Assembly (NCBI GenBank): GCA_964642165.1
Contig: CAZXOC010000027.1
Span: 1 to 40,981 of the forward strand
Origin: CAYRVX01 sp964642165
Lineage (GTDB): Bacteria > Planctomycetota > Phycisphaerae > SM23-33
Length of the DNA stretch: 40,981 nucleotides
Direction of reading: 5' to 3'
The translations under genes and the position numbers were made by a program. Shown here one piece after another: positions 18,615 to 27,007 of this stretch. Numbering within the stretch: the stretch's first letter is position 1; each line of letters begins with the position of its first letter. The notes beneath the pieces are model-generated. The model had not been told where the DNA came from and searched no databases. It worked only from the letters and a program-made list of their open reading frames with translations.

Positions 18615-20084
18615 ATGACCCAAGCGGAATCGCAGAAGAGCACGACCGCGGACGCGGGCACGGACAGCGGTGCGGTGAAGAGCGCCGACGCCCCCGGGGC
18701 CGCGGGCGCCGATAAGGGCAAGGGCAAGGCCTTCTTCGATCGAGCCGAGCAGGTGGCGGAGACGGGAAACTGGGACTTCGCCATCGAGATGTACCTCGAG
18801 GGCATCCAGCGCGAGCCGAGCGCCGTCGAGCGCGGGCACAAGGCCCTCCGCGAGGTCGCGATGAAGCGGAAGGCCCAGGGCGGCAAGGGGCCCGGCATGA
18901 TAGACCAGCTCAAGCGCCGCCCCGGTAAGGACCCGCTGGACAACCTGGTCAATGCCTCCTTCCTCCTGGCGCGCGACCCCGGCTCGGTGCAATACATGGT
19001 CCAGGTGCTCAAGTCCGCCCAGAAGCTGGAGCTGATGGAGGGGGTCCACTGGATTGCCGGGATCATCCTCCAGGCCGAACGCCAGGCCAAGAAGCCCAAC
19101 AAGCGCATCCTCCTCGACATCACGCAGGCGTTCCGGAGCGTGGAGGACTACACGCTGGCGATCCAGTCCGCGGACATGGCCCTCCAGCAGGCCCCCAACG
19201 ACGGCGAGCTGCGCGCCGTGCTGCGGGACCTGTCGGCCCAGTACACCATCCAGAAGGGCAAGTACGAGGAGGAGGGCGACTTCACCAAGGGCGTCCGGGA
19301 CATGGACAAGCAGCAGGAGCTCATGCGCGAAGAGGCGATGGTCAAGGACGAGGAGTACCTGCTCGAGCAGATCAGGAAGGCCCGCCAGGAGTACCTCGAG
19401 TCGCCCAAAGTCGCCGGCAAGGTCAACGCCGTGGTGGACGCCCTGCTCCAGATCGAGAACGAGTCGTACGAGAACGAGGCGATCGACATCCTCGCCAAGG
19501 CGAACCGGGACACGGGGGCGTACCAGTTCAAGATGCGCATCGGGACGATCAAGATCCGCCAGATGACCCGGCGGTATCGGCAGCTCCGAGAGTCCGGCGA
19601 CACGGTGGGCGCTGCCGAGCAGGCCAAGCGGCAGCTTGCCTTCGAGCTGGAGGAGTACACCGAGCGGGCGGCGAATTACCCCACGGACCTGAGCATCCGG
19701 TTCGAGCTGGGCCGGCGGCAGTTCCTCTGCGGCCAGTACGACGATGCGATCGCCTCCCTCCAGCAGGCGGAGCGCGACCCGCGCCGCGCGCTGCGCGCCC
19801 GCGGCCTCATCGGGCAGGCCTTCACGAAGAAGGGCATGTACACCGAGGCGGCCGAAACCTTCGAACGCGCCCTCCAGGCCGAGATGATCGAGGAGCAGGC
19901 CAAGGAGCTTCGCTACTTCCTCGGCGACGTCTACCAGACGATGGGGCGGCTGGCCGACGCCCAAAAGCAGTACTCCATGGTCGTCCAGGTGGACTACAAC
20001 TACCGGGACGTGCGGGAGCGCCTGGAGGCGATCCGCGAGCGGCTCGAAGAGCAGCAGGACGACGCGGAAGGCACCGCGGGCTGA
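18615..20084 (+). CDS. TPR-repeat protein, function unknown
   Basis: A 489-residue soluble protein built mostly of helices. An N-terminal disordered stretch rich in Ala, Gly, Asp and Lys (1-40) is followed by TPR-like units, for example FFDRAEQVAETGNWDFAIEMYLEGIQREP, LDITQAFRSVEDYTLAIQSADMALQQAP, RFELGRRQFLCGQYDDAIASLQQAERDP and AFTKKGMYTEAAETFERAL. A charged, probably coiled-coil region lies in the middle (KYEEEGDFTKGVRDMDKQQELMREE). No signal peptide or membrane segment is seen. TPR proteins act as protein-binding scaffolds; the partner cannot be inferred. It has its own promoter and lies upstream of rpsT, which has a separate promoter. Confidence 0.9.
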   Translation: MTQAESQKSTTADAGTDSGAVKSADAPGAAGADKGKGKAFFDRAEQVAETGNWDFAIEMYLEGIQREPSAVERGHKALREVAMKRKAQGGKGPGMIDQLKRRPGKDPLDNLVNASFLLARDPGSVQYMVQVLKSAQKLELMEGVHWIAGIILQAERQAKKPNKRILLDITQAFRSVEDYTLAIQSADMALQQAPNDGELRAVLRDLSAQYTIQKGKYEEEGDFTKGVRDMDKQQELMREEAMVKDEEYLLEQIRKARQEYLESPKVAGKVNAVVDALLQIENESYENEAIDILAKANRDTGAYQFKMRIGTIKIRQMTRRYRQLRESGDTVGAAEQAKRQLAFELEEYTERAANYPTDLSIRFELGRRQFLCGQYDDAIASLQQAERDPRRALRARGLIGQAFTKKGMYTEAAETFERALQAEMIEEQAKELRYFLGDVYQTMGRLADAQKQYSMVVQVDYNYRDVRERLEAIRERLEEQQDDAEGTAG

Positions 20085-20159
20085 CCGCGCCTCCGCCGCC
20101 GGGGCGAGCCGCGCCGGCCCCGATGCGCCCATCCCCGGCTGCGGCGCGAGCGTTTGGGC

Positions 20160-20187
20160 TTGCCCTGGGCGTCGTGCGGGCTATAAT
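20160..20187 (+). promoter_or_regulatory. Predicted promoter of rpsT
   Basis: TTGCCC (20160-20165), a 16-nt spacer and a perfect TATAAT (20182-20187) lie about 57 nt before the rpsT start. Confidence 0.7.
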
Positions 20188-20243
20188 ACCGCGATTCTGG
20201 ACCTCGGATCAGACACCGACCGGACCGTGCAGGAGAACGATAC

Positions 20244-20507
20244 GTGGCACACTCGCTTTCGGCGAAGAAGCGGATTCGCCAGGACCTTAAGCGCCGCGGG
20301 CGGAACCGATGGCGCAAGGAGCAGATCAAGCAGGCCGTCCGAGAGTTCAACGAGGCGCTGCGCGCCGGCGACAAGGCCAAGGCGGCCGACCAGCTCCGCG
20401 TCGTCTACAAGCGGCTGGACAAGGTGGCCGCCAAAGGCACGATCCACAAGAACGCCGCCGCTCGGAAGAAGTCCAGCCTGGCCAGGAAGCTCCAGGCCAT
20501 GGGATGA
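20244..20507 (+). CDS. rpsT: Small ribosomal subunit protein bS20
   Basis: An 87-residue basic primary 16S-binding protein of the 30S subunit. The sequence begins MAHSLSAKKRIRQDLKRRGRNRWRK and ends with KGTIHKNAAARKKSSLARKL, both characteristic of bS20. The start codon is GTG, with AGGAG (20231-20235) 8 nt upstream. In Escherichia coli, rpsT also has a non-ATG start (UUG) that is tied to autoregulation; whether that applies here is unknown. The gene has its own promoter (20160-20187) and is followed by a strong terminator (20546-20593), so it is monocistronic. Confidence 0.96.
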   Translation: MAHSLSAKKRIRQDLKRRGRNRWRKEQIKQAVREFNEALRAGDKAKAADQLRVVYKRLDKVAAKGTIHKNAAARKKSSLARKLQAMG

Positions 20508-20545
20508 CCTCGCCCGGCACCGTCCGGGGCGGGCTGGGCGAACGG

Positions 20546-20593
20546 CCCATAGGCATTCCCGCACGCGGGAAGGCAGTGCCTGTGGGTTGTTTC
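20546..20593 (+). terminator. Rho-independent terminator of rpsT
   Basis: A two-tier hairpin: outer stem CCCATAGGCA (20546-20555) with TGCCTGTGGG (20577-20586, one G-T wobble), inner stem TTCCCG-CACG-CGGGAA (20556-20571), 5-nt bulge at 20572-20576, then a T-rich TTGTTT at 20587-20592. It lies 39 nt after the rpsT stop. Confidence 0.75.
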
Positions 20594-20621
20594 ACGTCGG
20601 GAGCCAGGGAGGCCGTGGTGC

Positions 20622-21206
20622 GTGAGAGGCCCGGCCGGGAAGAAATTCGTCAGTCGCGCCGGCGAGAAGCTGGAGGCGGCGCTGGAGGCGTTCGGGCTCG
20701 ACGTGGGCGGCGCGACGTGCGCGGACTTCGGCTGCAACGTGGGAGGGTTCACCGACTGCCTCCTTCGCCGCGGGGCCGCACGCGTCTATGCCGTGGACAC
20801 CGGCTACGGCACGCTGGCCTGGACGCTGCGGAGGTCGGACCGCGTCGTGGCCATGGAGCGCACCAACGCGCTGCGCTGCCCGGTGCCCGAGCCGGTGGAC
20901 CTGGTGGTGATCGACGTGGGCTGGACGCCGCAGGAGCGGATCCTGCCGGCGGCGGCGCGATGGCTGAAGGCCGGCGGGCGGGTCGTTTCGCTGCTCAAGC
21001 CGCACTACGAGGTGGCGCATCGGCGGGGCGTCCGGCCGCACGCTCGCCTGGCCGACGCCGAGGCCGAACGCGTCTGCCTCGACGTCTGCCGGCACCTGGA
21101 CGCGTCGCCCTGCGAGCTCTGCGCGGCCATGCGCTCCCCCCTGCGGGGCAAGGGCGGGAACCTGGAGTTCCTGCTGTTGGCGCGGCGGCGCGGTTCGGCG
21201 GTGTGA
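20622..21206 (+). CDS. TlyA/FtsJ-like rRNA methyltransferase lacking the S4 domain
   Basis: A 194-residue SAM-dependent methyltransferase. The TlyA signature FVSRAGEKLEAAL starts at residue 9, followed by the SAM motif DFGCNVGGFTDCLL (35-48) and VYAVDTGYGTLAWTLR. A K-D-K-E tetrad like that of TlyA/RrmJ 2'-O-methyltransferases can be placed at K16, D98, K126 and E182 (SLLKPHYE, GNLEFLLL). Known TlyA proteins carry an S4 RNA-binding domain of about 60 residues before this point, which is absent here. The start is GTG at 20622 with AGGGAGG 9 nt upstream; there is no room for an S4 domain before the rpsT terminator. Target RNA unknown; a rRNA or other RNA ribose is likely. Confidence 0.85.
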   Translation: MRGPAGKKFVSRAGEKLEAALEAFGLDVGGATCADFGCNVGGFTDCLLRRGAARVYAVDTGYGTLAWTLRRSDRVVAMERTNALRCPVPEPVDLVVIDVGWTPQERILPAAARWLKAGGRVVSLLKPHYEVAHRRGVRPHARLADAEAERVCLDVCRHLDASPCELCAAMRSPLRGKGGNLEFLLLARRRGSAV

Positions 21207-21235
21207 GTCGTCGGAAGACCGGTGCCAGAGGCTTG

Positions 21236-21264
21236 TTGACGCACCCGGCGGCGCCCCATAGAAT
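21236..21264 (+). promoter_or_regulatory. Predicted promoter of the inositol-phosphate synthase gene
   Basis: TTGACG (21236-21241), a 17-nt spacer and TAGAAT (21259-21264): close to consensus and about 90 nt before the ATG at 21357. Confidence 0.7.
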
Positions 21265-21356
21265 CGGGATACGATCCGAAGGCAACCGTACCGGTCGGCG
21301 GTCGGGTTCTGCCGCCCTGGCGGCGGTCCGGCCCGGGAACAAGCTGAGGCGCACCG

Positions 21357-22562
21357 ATGGGTGAGATCCGAGTTGCCGTCGCGGGCATTGGGAACTGTGC
21401 CTCGTCGCTAATCCAAGGAGTCTACTACTACGCCGACCGAATGGCCGGCGGGGATGGCGACGGCGCCGTGGGGCTGCTGCACCCGCGGCTGGGCGGGTAC
21501 GAGCCGAAGGACGTCCGCATCGTCGCGGCGATCGACATCGACGCGCGGAAGGTCGGTCGGCCTCTCCACGAGGCCGTCTTCGCCCCCCCCAACAACACCA
21601 AGACCTTCTACGGGGACTTCACCTGCGACGACGTCACGGTGCGGATGGGCCGCGTGCTGGACAGCGTGGCGGAGCACATGGCCGCGTACCCGGAGCACCG
21701 GCGATTCGTCGTCGCCGACGCGCCGCAGGCCAGCCAGGCCGACGTCGAGCGCCTCTTCCGCGAGACCGGCACCGAGGTCCTCATGAGCTACCTGCCCGTC
21801 GGCTCGCAGAAGGCCACCGAGTTCTACGCCGACTGCTGCGTCCACACGGGCGTGAGCCTGATCAACTGCATCCCGGTGTTCATCGTTTCGGACCCGGCCT
21901 GGGGGCGGCGGTTCCGCGAGGCGGGCATCCCGTGCGTCGGCGACGACGTCAAGGCCCAGATCGGCGCGACGATCGTCCACCGCGTCCTGGCGCGGCTGAT
22001 GCACGACCGCGGCGTGAGCATCGACGCGACCTACCAGCTCAACACCGGCGGCAACACCGACTTCCTCAACATGCTCAACCAGTTCCGGCTGAACTCCAAG
22101 CGGATCAGCAAGACCGAGGCCGTCCAGAGCCAGCTCGACGTGCCGCTGCCGGCGGAACAGGTCCACATCGGCCCGAGCGATTACGTGCCCTGGCAGAAGG
22201 ACAACAAGGTCTGCTTCCTGCGCCTGGAGGGGCGGGGCTTCGGCGGCGTGCCGATGAACCTGGAGCTTCGCCTCAGCGTGGAGGACTCGCCGAACTCCGC
22301 CGGGGAGACGATCGACGCGATCCGCTGCTGCAAGCTGGCGCGCGATCGGGGCCTGGCCGGGCCGCTCGATGCCGTCAGCGCCTACACGATGAAGCACCCG
22401 CCCGTCCAGTACACCGACTCCCAGGCCTACCGGATGCTGGAGGACTTCATCGCGGAGGTCTCCGCGCCGCAGCCGGACCCGCCGGGAGCCGCTGCTGCCG
22501 GCACCTACCGCCCGGAGCGGCCGGTCTCCGTCGAGACGCCGGGCGAGCCCGCGCCGAAGTAG
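21357..22562 (+). CDS. ino1: Inositol-3-phosphate synthase
   Basis: A 401-residue NAD-dependent enzyme that converts glucose 6-phosphate to 1D-myo-inositol 3-phosphate. The prokaryotic-type N-terminus is IRVAVAGIGNCASSLIQGVYYY. Other family blocks are GYEPKDVRIVAAIDID, SYLPVGSQKATEFYADC, GDDVKAQIGATIVHRVLARL and YQLNTGGNTDFLNML followed by SKRISKTEAVQSQL. These match the shorter actinobacterial and archaeal enzymes rather than the longer eukaryotic ones. The next gene, 98 nt downstream, is a CDP-alcohol phosphatidyltransferase, which suggests the product feeds inositol phospholipid (or dialkyl inositol phosphate) synthesis. It has its own well-formed promoter. Confidence 0.95.
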   Translation: MGEIRVAVAGIGNCASSLIQGVYYYADRMAGGDGDGAVGLLHPRLGGYEPKDVRIVAAIDIDARKVGRPLHEAVFAPPNNTKTFYGDFTCDDVTVRMGRVLDSVAEHMAAYPEHRRFVVADAPQASQADVERLFRETGTEVLMSYLPVGSQKATEFYADCCVHTGVSLINCIPVFIVSDPAWGRRFREAGIPCVGDDVKAQIGATIVHRVLARLMHDRGVSIDATYQLNTGGNTDFLNMLNQFRLNSKRISKTEAVQSQLDVPLPAEQVHIGPSDYVPWQKDNKVCFLRLEGRGFGGVPMNLELRLSVEDSPNSAGETIDAIRCCKLARDRGLAGPLDAVSAYTMKHPPVQYTDSQAYRMLEDFIAEVSAPQPDPPGAAAAGTYRPERPVSVETPGEPAPK

Positions 22563-22660
22563 AGGGCCCCCCGGGCCGGACACCATCCCCCTGCCGCCGC
22601 GGTGTTCGTGCGCGCCGCCCGTGGTTGTGCCCGCCCGGGCGGGCGGGTACCCTCAGCGGC

Positions 22661-23473
22661 ATGATCGGGCGAGCGATCGGACTGGGCTTCGTGACGGCAC
22701 GCGACGCCATCGCGCGCGGGCTGGTCCAGGCGGGCGTCGCGCCGAACGCGCTGACGCTGACGGGCGTGCTGCTGACGCTCGCGGCGGGCGCCTGTTACGC
22801 GCTCGGTGCCGGCAGCCGCTTCGCCTGGGGCCTCACCCCGCAGCCGGGCGGCGCCGACGCGTTCGCCCTGCTGGCCGGGGGGCTGCTCGTGCTGTCGTCC
22901 GCCTGCGACATGCTCGACGGCGCCGTCGCGCGGCTGGGCAACCGCGCCACCCGCTTCGGGGCGTTCCTGGACAGCACGGTCGACCGGTTCAGCGACTTCG
23001 CCGTCTACGCGGGCATCGCCGTCTACTACGCGTGGCAGCGGCCGGCCAACATCACGTTCGTCCTGCTGGGCATGGTGGCCTTCTTCAACGCCTTCATGAT
23101 CTCCTACACCCGCGCCCGCGCCGAGGACGTCATCGAGTTCTGCACGGTCGGCTACTGGCAGCGCGGGGAGCGTTCGGCCGCCATCCTCATCGCCACGTTC
23201 GCCTACAACATCCCCGCGCTGGTCCTTCAGCAGGCGATCCTGCCGATGCTGACGGTCTTCCGCCGCATCGCCTACACGCGCGGCGTCATCCGCGGCCGCC
23301 GGCCCGTGCTCGACCCGCGCAAGGGCCCGCTGCACGTCAAGTTGCGCCTTTGGCGCTGGCCGCGCATGACCGTCCCGTACGACCTCGTCACGGCGCTGAA
23401 CATCGCGTGGCTGCTGTTCGCGCGGGTGGGCCAGTTCGACCCGCTGGGGACGGCCTTGAGAGCCGCCGGCTGA
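22661..23473 (+). CDS. CDP-alcohol phosphatidyltransferase, probable inositol-phosphate transferase
   Basis: A 270-residue integral membrane enzyme with about five or six hydrophobic segments. The class signature D-x2-D-G-x2-A-R-x8-G-x3-D-x3-D is complete in CDMLDGAVARLGN through FGAFLDSTVDRFSD. Such enzymes swap the CMP of a CDP-diacylglycerol or similar donor for an alcohol or sugar phosphate. Because inositol-3-phosphate synthase lies 98 nt upstream in the same direction, phosphatidylinositol-phosphate synthase is the most likely role; this is inference from context. Phosphatidylglycerophosphate synthase or another alcohol acceptor cannot be excluded. The ATG at 22661 begins immediately before the conserved N-terminus; the ribosome site is weak, and a GC palindrome (GCCCGCCCGGGCGGGC) lies just upstream. 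Confidence 0.87.
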   Translation: MIGRAIGLGFVTARDAIARGLVQAGVAPNALTLTGVLLTLAAGACYALGAGSRFAWGLTPQPGGADAFALLAGGLLVLSSACDMLDGAVARLGNRATRFGAFLDSTVDRFSDFAVYAGIAVYYAWQRPANITFVLLGMVAFFNAFMISYTRARAEDVIEFCTVGYWQRGERSAAILIATFAYNIPALVLQQAILPMLTVFRRIAYTRGVIRGRRPVLDPRKGPLHVKLRLWRWPRMTVPYDLVTALNIAWLLFARVGQFDPLGTALRAAG

Positions 23474-23493
23474 GGGGGCTTGCCCTCGCGCCT

Positions 23494-23522
23494 TTGCAAG
23501 ACGGCCCGCCGGCGCGTATAAT
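23494..23522 (+). promoter_or_regulatory. Predicted promoter of the ABC exporter gene
   Basis: TTGCAA (23494-23499), a 17-nt spacer and a perfect TATAAT (23517-23522). The expected leader of about 75 nt contains the inverted repeat GGGAGGG-T-CCCTCCC at 23564-23578. Confidence 0.7.
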
Positions 23523-23563
23523 CCCCCCAATGGTCCCGTTTTTCGGTCGTGGGATGCCGCCAA

Positions 23564-23578
23564 GGGAGGGTCCCTCCC
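23564..23578. promoter_or_regulatory. Palindrome in the leader of the ABC exporter gene
   Basis: GGGAGGG and CCCTCCC flank a single T. It lies between the predicted transcription start and the ATG at 23606 and could be an operator or a hairpin near the ribosome site. No regulator is known. Confidence 0.35.
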
Positions 23579-23605
23579 ACGTTCTCGACTCGGCGGGCCG
23601 AAGTG

Positions 23606-25957
23606 ATGACCGGCCAGACCCAGAGCAATCCGGAACCCGGCGAGAAGCCTCGGGACGACCCGCTGGATCACCTGCCGCCCGAGCTGCTGGAGCGCGTCCG
23701 CGTGGAGGTGGTCGCGGCGGCGCTGGTGTGCGCGCCGTTCGACCTCGACGAGGACGGGAGATACCTGGAGGGATACCTGGTCCTCACGGAGGACCGGCTC
23801 GGGGCGTTCTGGCGTGCGTCGGACGACGGCGATGAGTGGACCGCCCGCTGGCACGGGCTCGACAAGCTCGGCGAGGCCAAGGTGATCGACGGGCTGGGCG
23901 TGAACGTGCTGCGCCTCCTGGCCGACGACAAGATGGTGGCGGAGTATCGCTACACGCTGCGCCACGCCAAGGCCGTCGCCAAGCTCCAACGCCGCCTCGA
24001 ACACCACCTCAAGGACGAGGAGAACGGCGAGGAGCCCCCCGACGAGGCCGAACGCCCCGACGAGAAGAAGCTCCGCTGCGACAAGTGCGGGCGGGTGATC
24101 CCGGCTTGGACGGAGAGGTGCCCGGCCTGCACGAGCCGGCGGAAGATCCTCTTCCGGCTGCTGGACTTCGTCCGGCCGCACAAGTGGCGGATGATCGTCG
24201 GCCTGCTGCTGGCCGTTGCCGGCACGGCGATGGGCATCGCCCAGCCGATCCTGACCAAGCCGATGATCGACAAGGGCCTGGGCGGCACGGCCGGGTTCCA
24301 GCCGGACCTGCGGCTGTTCCTCACGTACCTGTCGTTCTTCGCGGGCCTGCTGGTTCTCAGCAACATCGGCGGGGCCATTCAGCGGCGGCTGGTGTTTCGC
24401 CTCGGCACGATGGTCTCAACGGGGATCCGCGACACCGTCTACGCGCACCTGCACAGGCTGTCGCTGACCTTCTTCGCCAAGAAGCAGACCGGCGGGCTCG
24501 TCAGCCGCGTCACCAGCGACTCGGACCGCCTGTGGCGGTTCCTGGCGTTCACGTGCATCGACGTGGTCGTGGCGGTGCTGACGCTGATCGGCGTGGCGGT
24601 GGCCATGTTCGTGGTGAACTGGAAGCTGGCGTGCTTCGCGCTGATTCCCATCCCGCTGATGCTGTTCCTGATGGTGGTCTTCCACAACATGATGCACCGG
24701 TTCTTCCGGAAGTGGTGGCACCGCTGGGGGCAGCTCACGGCGGTGGTGGCCGACGCGCTGCCGGGCGTGCGCGTCATCAAGGCCTTCAGCCAGGAAGAGC
24801 GCGAGATCAAGCGCTTCGGCGTCAAGAACCGCCAGATCTACGACCAGGAGATGAAGTTCATCAGCGCGATGACGGTCTTCGGGCCCCTGATGATGTTCTG
24901 CACGCAGCTCAGTCTGCTGGTGGTGTGGATCGTGGGGGGGATGTGGATCGTGCGGGACTTTCCGAGGGTCGGCGCGCTGCTCGGGGCGAACTCCCGGGCC
25001 GACATCGGCGCGTTCATGACCGTCGGGACGCTGTTCGCCTACATGGGGCTGCTGCACCGCTTCCTCCGCCCGATCCACATGATCGCGCACATGGACCAGG
25101 AATTCAACCGCGCCGCGACCAGCGCGCAGCGGATCTTCGAGGTCCTCGACACCGAGCCGACGATCTTCTCCCGCACCGGCGCGACGCGGGCCGACGACCT
25201 CCGCGGCAAGATCGAGCTGCGGAACGTCAGCTTCACCTACGACGGCGTCCGCAAGGTGCTCAAGAACATCACGCTGGCGATCGAGCCGGGGGAGATGATC
25301 GGCCTGTGCGGGCCGTCCGGCGGCGGGAAGACCACGCTGGTGAACCTCGTCTGCCGCTTCTACGACGTCCTGGAGGGGCAGATCCTCATCGACGACGTGG
25401 ACGTCCGCGACTACGACGTGCACAGCCTTCGCAGCCACGTCGGCGTCGTGCTCCAGGAGCCGTTCCTCTTCCACGGCACGGTCGTCGAGAACATCGCCTA
25501 CGGCAACGCCGGCGCGGACATCCGGCAGGTCATCGCCGCCGCCAAGGCCGCCAACGCCCACGACTTCATCGTCGGCTTCCCCGACGGCTACGACGCGCTC
25601 GTCGGGGAGCGCGGGCAGACCCTCTCCGGCGGCGAGCGCCAGCGCATCAGCATCGCCCGCGCCATCCTGAACAACCCGCGGATCCTGATCCTCGACGAGG
25701 CCACCAGCAGCGTCGACACCGAGACCGAGAAGCTCATCCAGGAGGCCCTGGAGCGCCTCGTGGCCGACCGCACCACCATCGCCATCGCGCACCGGCTCTC
25801 GACGCTCCGCCGCGCCAATCGCCTCGTCGTGCTCGAAAAGGGCGACCTCATCGAGCAGGGCACGCACGAAGAGCTCGCCACCAAGGAGGACGGCGTCTAC
25901 GCCAAGCTGTTGCGCATGCAGAGCGAAGCACAGTCCCTCATCGCCCTCGGCGGCTAG
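23606..25957 (+). CDS. ABC exporter (fused membrane and ATPase domains) with a soluble zinc-ribbon N-terminus
   Basis: A 783-residue half-transporter of the MsbA/multidrug exporter type that would work as a dimer. After a roughly 180-residue soluble N-terminal region come six membrane segments (about 195-540) and a nucleotide-binding domain: Walker A GPSGGGKT (569-576), signature LSGGERQ (673-679), Walker B ILILDEATSS (693-702) and the H-loop His at 729. The N-terminal region is unusual. Residues 30-140 form a mixed alpha/beta domain I do not recognise, and residues 158-175 are a zinc ribbon (C158, C161, C172, C175). Substrate is unknown; lipids or peptides are common for this class. It has its own promoter. 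Start chosen at 23606; GTG at 23603 is an alternative. Confidence 0.93.
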   Translation: MTGQTQSNPEPGEKPRDDPLDHLPPELLERVRVEVVAAALVCAPFDLDEDGRYLEGYLVLTEDRLGAFWRASDDGDEWTARWHGLDKLGEAKVIDGLGVNVLRLLADDKMVAEYRYTLRHAKAVAKLQRRLEHHLKDEENGEEPPDEAERPDEKKLRCDKCGRVIPAWTERCPACTSRRKILFRLLDFVRPHKWRMIVGLLLAVAGTAMGIAQPILTKPMIDKGLGGTAGFQPDLRLFLTYLSFFAGLLVLSNIGGAIQRRLVFRLGTMVSTGIRDTVYAHLHRLSLTFFAKKQTGGLVSRVTSDSDRLWRFLAFTCIDVVVAVLTLIGVAVAMFVVNWKLACFALIPIPLMLFLMVVFHNMMHRFFRKWWHRWGQLTAVVADALPGVRVIKAFSQEEREIKRFGVKNRQIYDQEMKFISAMTVFGPLMMFCTQLSLLVVWIVGGMWIVRDFPRVGALLGANSRADIGAFMTVGTLFAYMGLLHRFLRPIHMIAHMDQEFNRAATSAQRIFEVLDTEPTIFSRTGATRADDLRGKIELRNVSFTYDGVRKVLKNITLAIEPGEMIGLCGPSGGGKTTLVNLVCRFYDVLEGQILIDDVDVRDYDVHSLRSHVGVVLQEPFLFHGTVVENIAYGNAGADIRQVIAAAKAANAHDFIVGFPDGYDALVGERGQTLSGGERQRISIARAILNNPRILILDEATSSVDTETEKLIQEALERLVADRTTIAIAHRLSTLRRANRLVVLEKGDLIEQGTHEELATKEDGVYAKLLRMQSEAQSLIALGG

Positions 25958-26050
25958 TAGAGGGCAGGGGAGCGTTCCCGTGGCCGCCTTCCCGCCGTAC
26001 ACCCCATGGATCGCACGCCCCGGCACGCCGCGCGAGGAGAGGAGTCGTTC

Positions 26051-26857
26051 ATGAAGCAGTTGATCCTGTGTGCCGTCGTCGTTGCGTCTGCCGCGGCGCC
26101 CGCCGCCACGCCCGCCGAGGATGACGGCCGGAGCACCGTGCGCGTCGTCGGCCTCCAGGTGGTCCGCCCGCTGCCGGGCGATCGGCAGAAGCAGTCGTTC
26201 ACCGGCCGGCGCACCGGCACGGCCCTGACGATCCAGGTCCGCCGGGCCGACAGGCACTTCCTCGGCGTGGACGCCGGCCGCTCCGCGCTGGAGACCTTCC
26301 GCGACGACCGCGGGACGTCGCTGATCGACGAGCCCACCAAGCTGCTGCGCACCTGGGCCAGCGGGAAGGTCTGGACCAGCCCCGACGGGAAGGACTGCCT
26401 CTTCGAGGTGCTCTCGCCGCGCACGCCGGCGCGCGGGGCCCGCCGGGTGCAGCTCGAGGCGAAGGTGGTGCTGAAGTGCGGGCGCCAGGCCCAGGTGGCC
26501 GAGCAGCCGGAGCTGCGCCTGGTCAAGGGCGCCGAGCTGACCGCGGGCCCGGCGCGCATGAAGATCATCGGCGTGCAGCACGGCGAGAAGACGGCCATCT
26601 TCACCCTCTCCACGCAGGACAGCGTCGAGCGGGTCGGGCGCATCGAGTTTCTCGCCCCCGGCGGAAAGGCGATCCACGCCACGCTCGTGGAGCAGTCGGT
26701 GGTGGATTTCATGGGCGCCACGTACCACGACCGCACCTACCGCCTGGAGTCGAAGAAGCCCGCGCGCTTCGACACGGTCCGCGCCCGCGTGCACTCCTTC
26801 CGGAAAGTCGAACGCCTCGCCGTCCCCGTGAAGGTGACCGTCGGCGTGGGCCTGTGA
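26051..26857 (+). CDS. Exported protein of unknown function (268 aa)
   Basis: The first 22 residues (MKQLILCAVVVASAAAPAATPA) are a standard signal peptide, so the mature protein is periplasmic or secreted. The rest is beta-rich without membrane segments, with phrases such as LTIQVRRADRHFLGVDAG, TWASGKVWTSPDGKDCLFEV and RLESKKPARFDTVRARVHSFRKVERLAVPVKVTV. I do not recognise a family; a beta-sandwich is likely. The start at 26051 is chosen for GGAG 6 nt upstream and the signal peptide. It follows the ABC exporter by 93 nt and precedes a secreted glycosidase-like gene, but nothing ties it to either. Confidence 0.8.
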   Translation: MKQLILCAVVVASAAAPAATPAEDDGRSTVRVVGLQVVRPLPGDRQKQSFTGRRTGTALTIQVRRADRHFLGVDAGRSALETFRDDRGTSLIDEPTKLLRTWASGKVWTSPDGKDCLFEVLSPRTPARGARRVQLEAKVVLKCGRQAQVAEQPELRLVKGAELTAGPARMKIIGVQHGEKTAIFTLSTQDSVERVGRIEFLAPGGKAIHATLVEQSVVDFMGATYHDRTYRLESKKPARFDTVRARVHSFRKVERLAVPVKVTVGVGL

Positions 26858-27007
26858 CGCAGGGCGGCAGCGCCTGGGCCGTCGTGGAACTCGCCGTCCT
26901 GCAGGTCGGCCGGCGGATTCGCCCTCCCGTCGCCACCCGCTGCCGGTACAATGGCCCCCGCCTGTGAGGATGTCGGCCGACGACCTTCTTCCGGAAAGGG
27001 GCATGAC

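Noticed and set aside
22630..22645. GCCCGCCCGGGCGGGC palindrome as a terminator of ino1
   Set aside because: No T-run follows and such palindromes are expected by chance at this GC content; it may simply be intergenic GC repeat.
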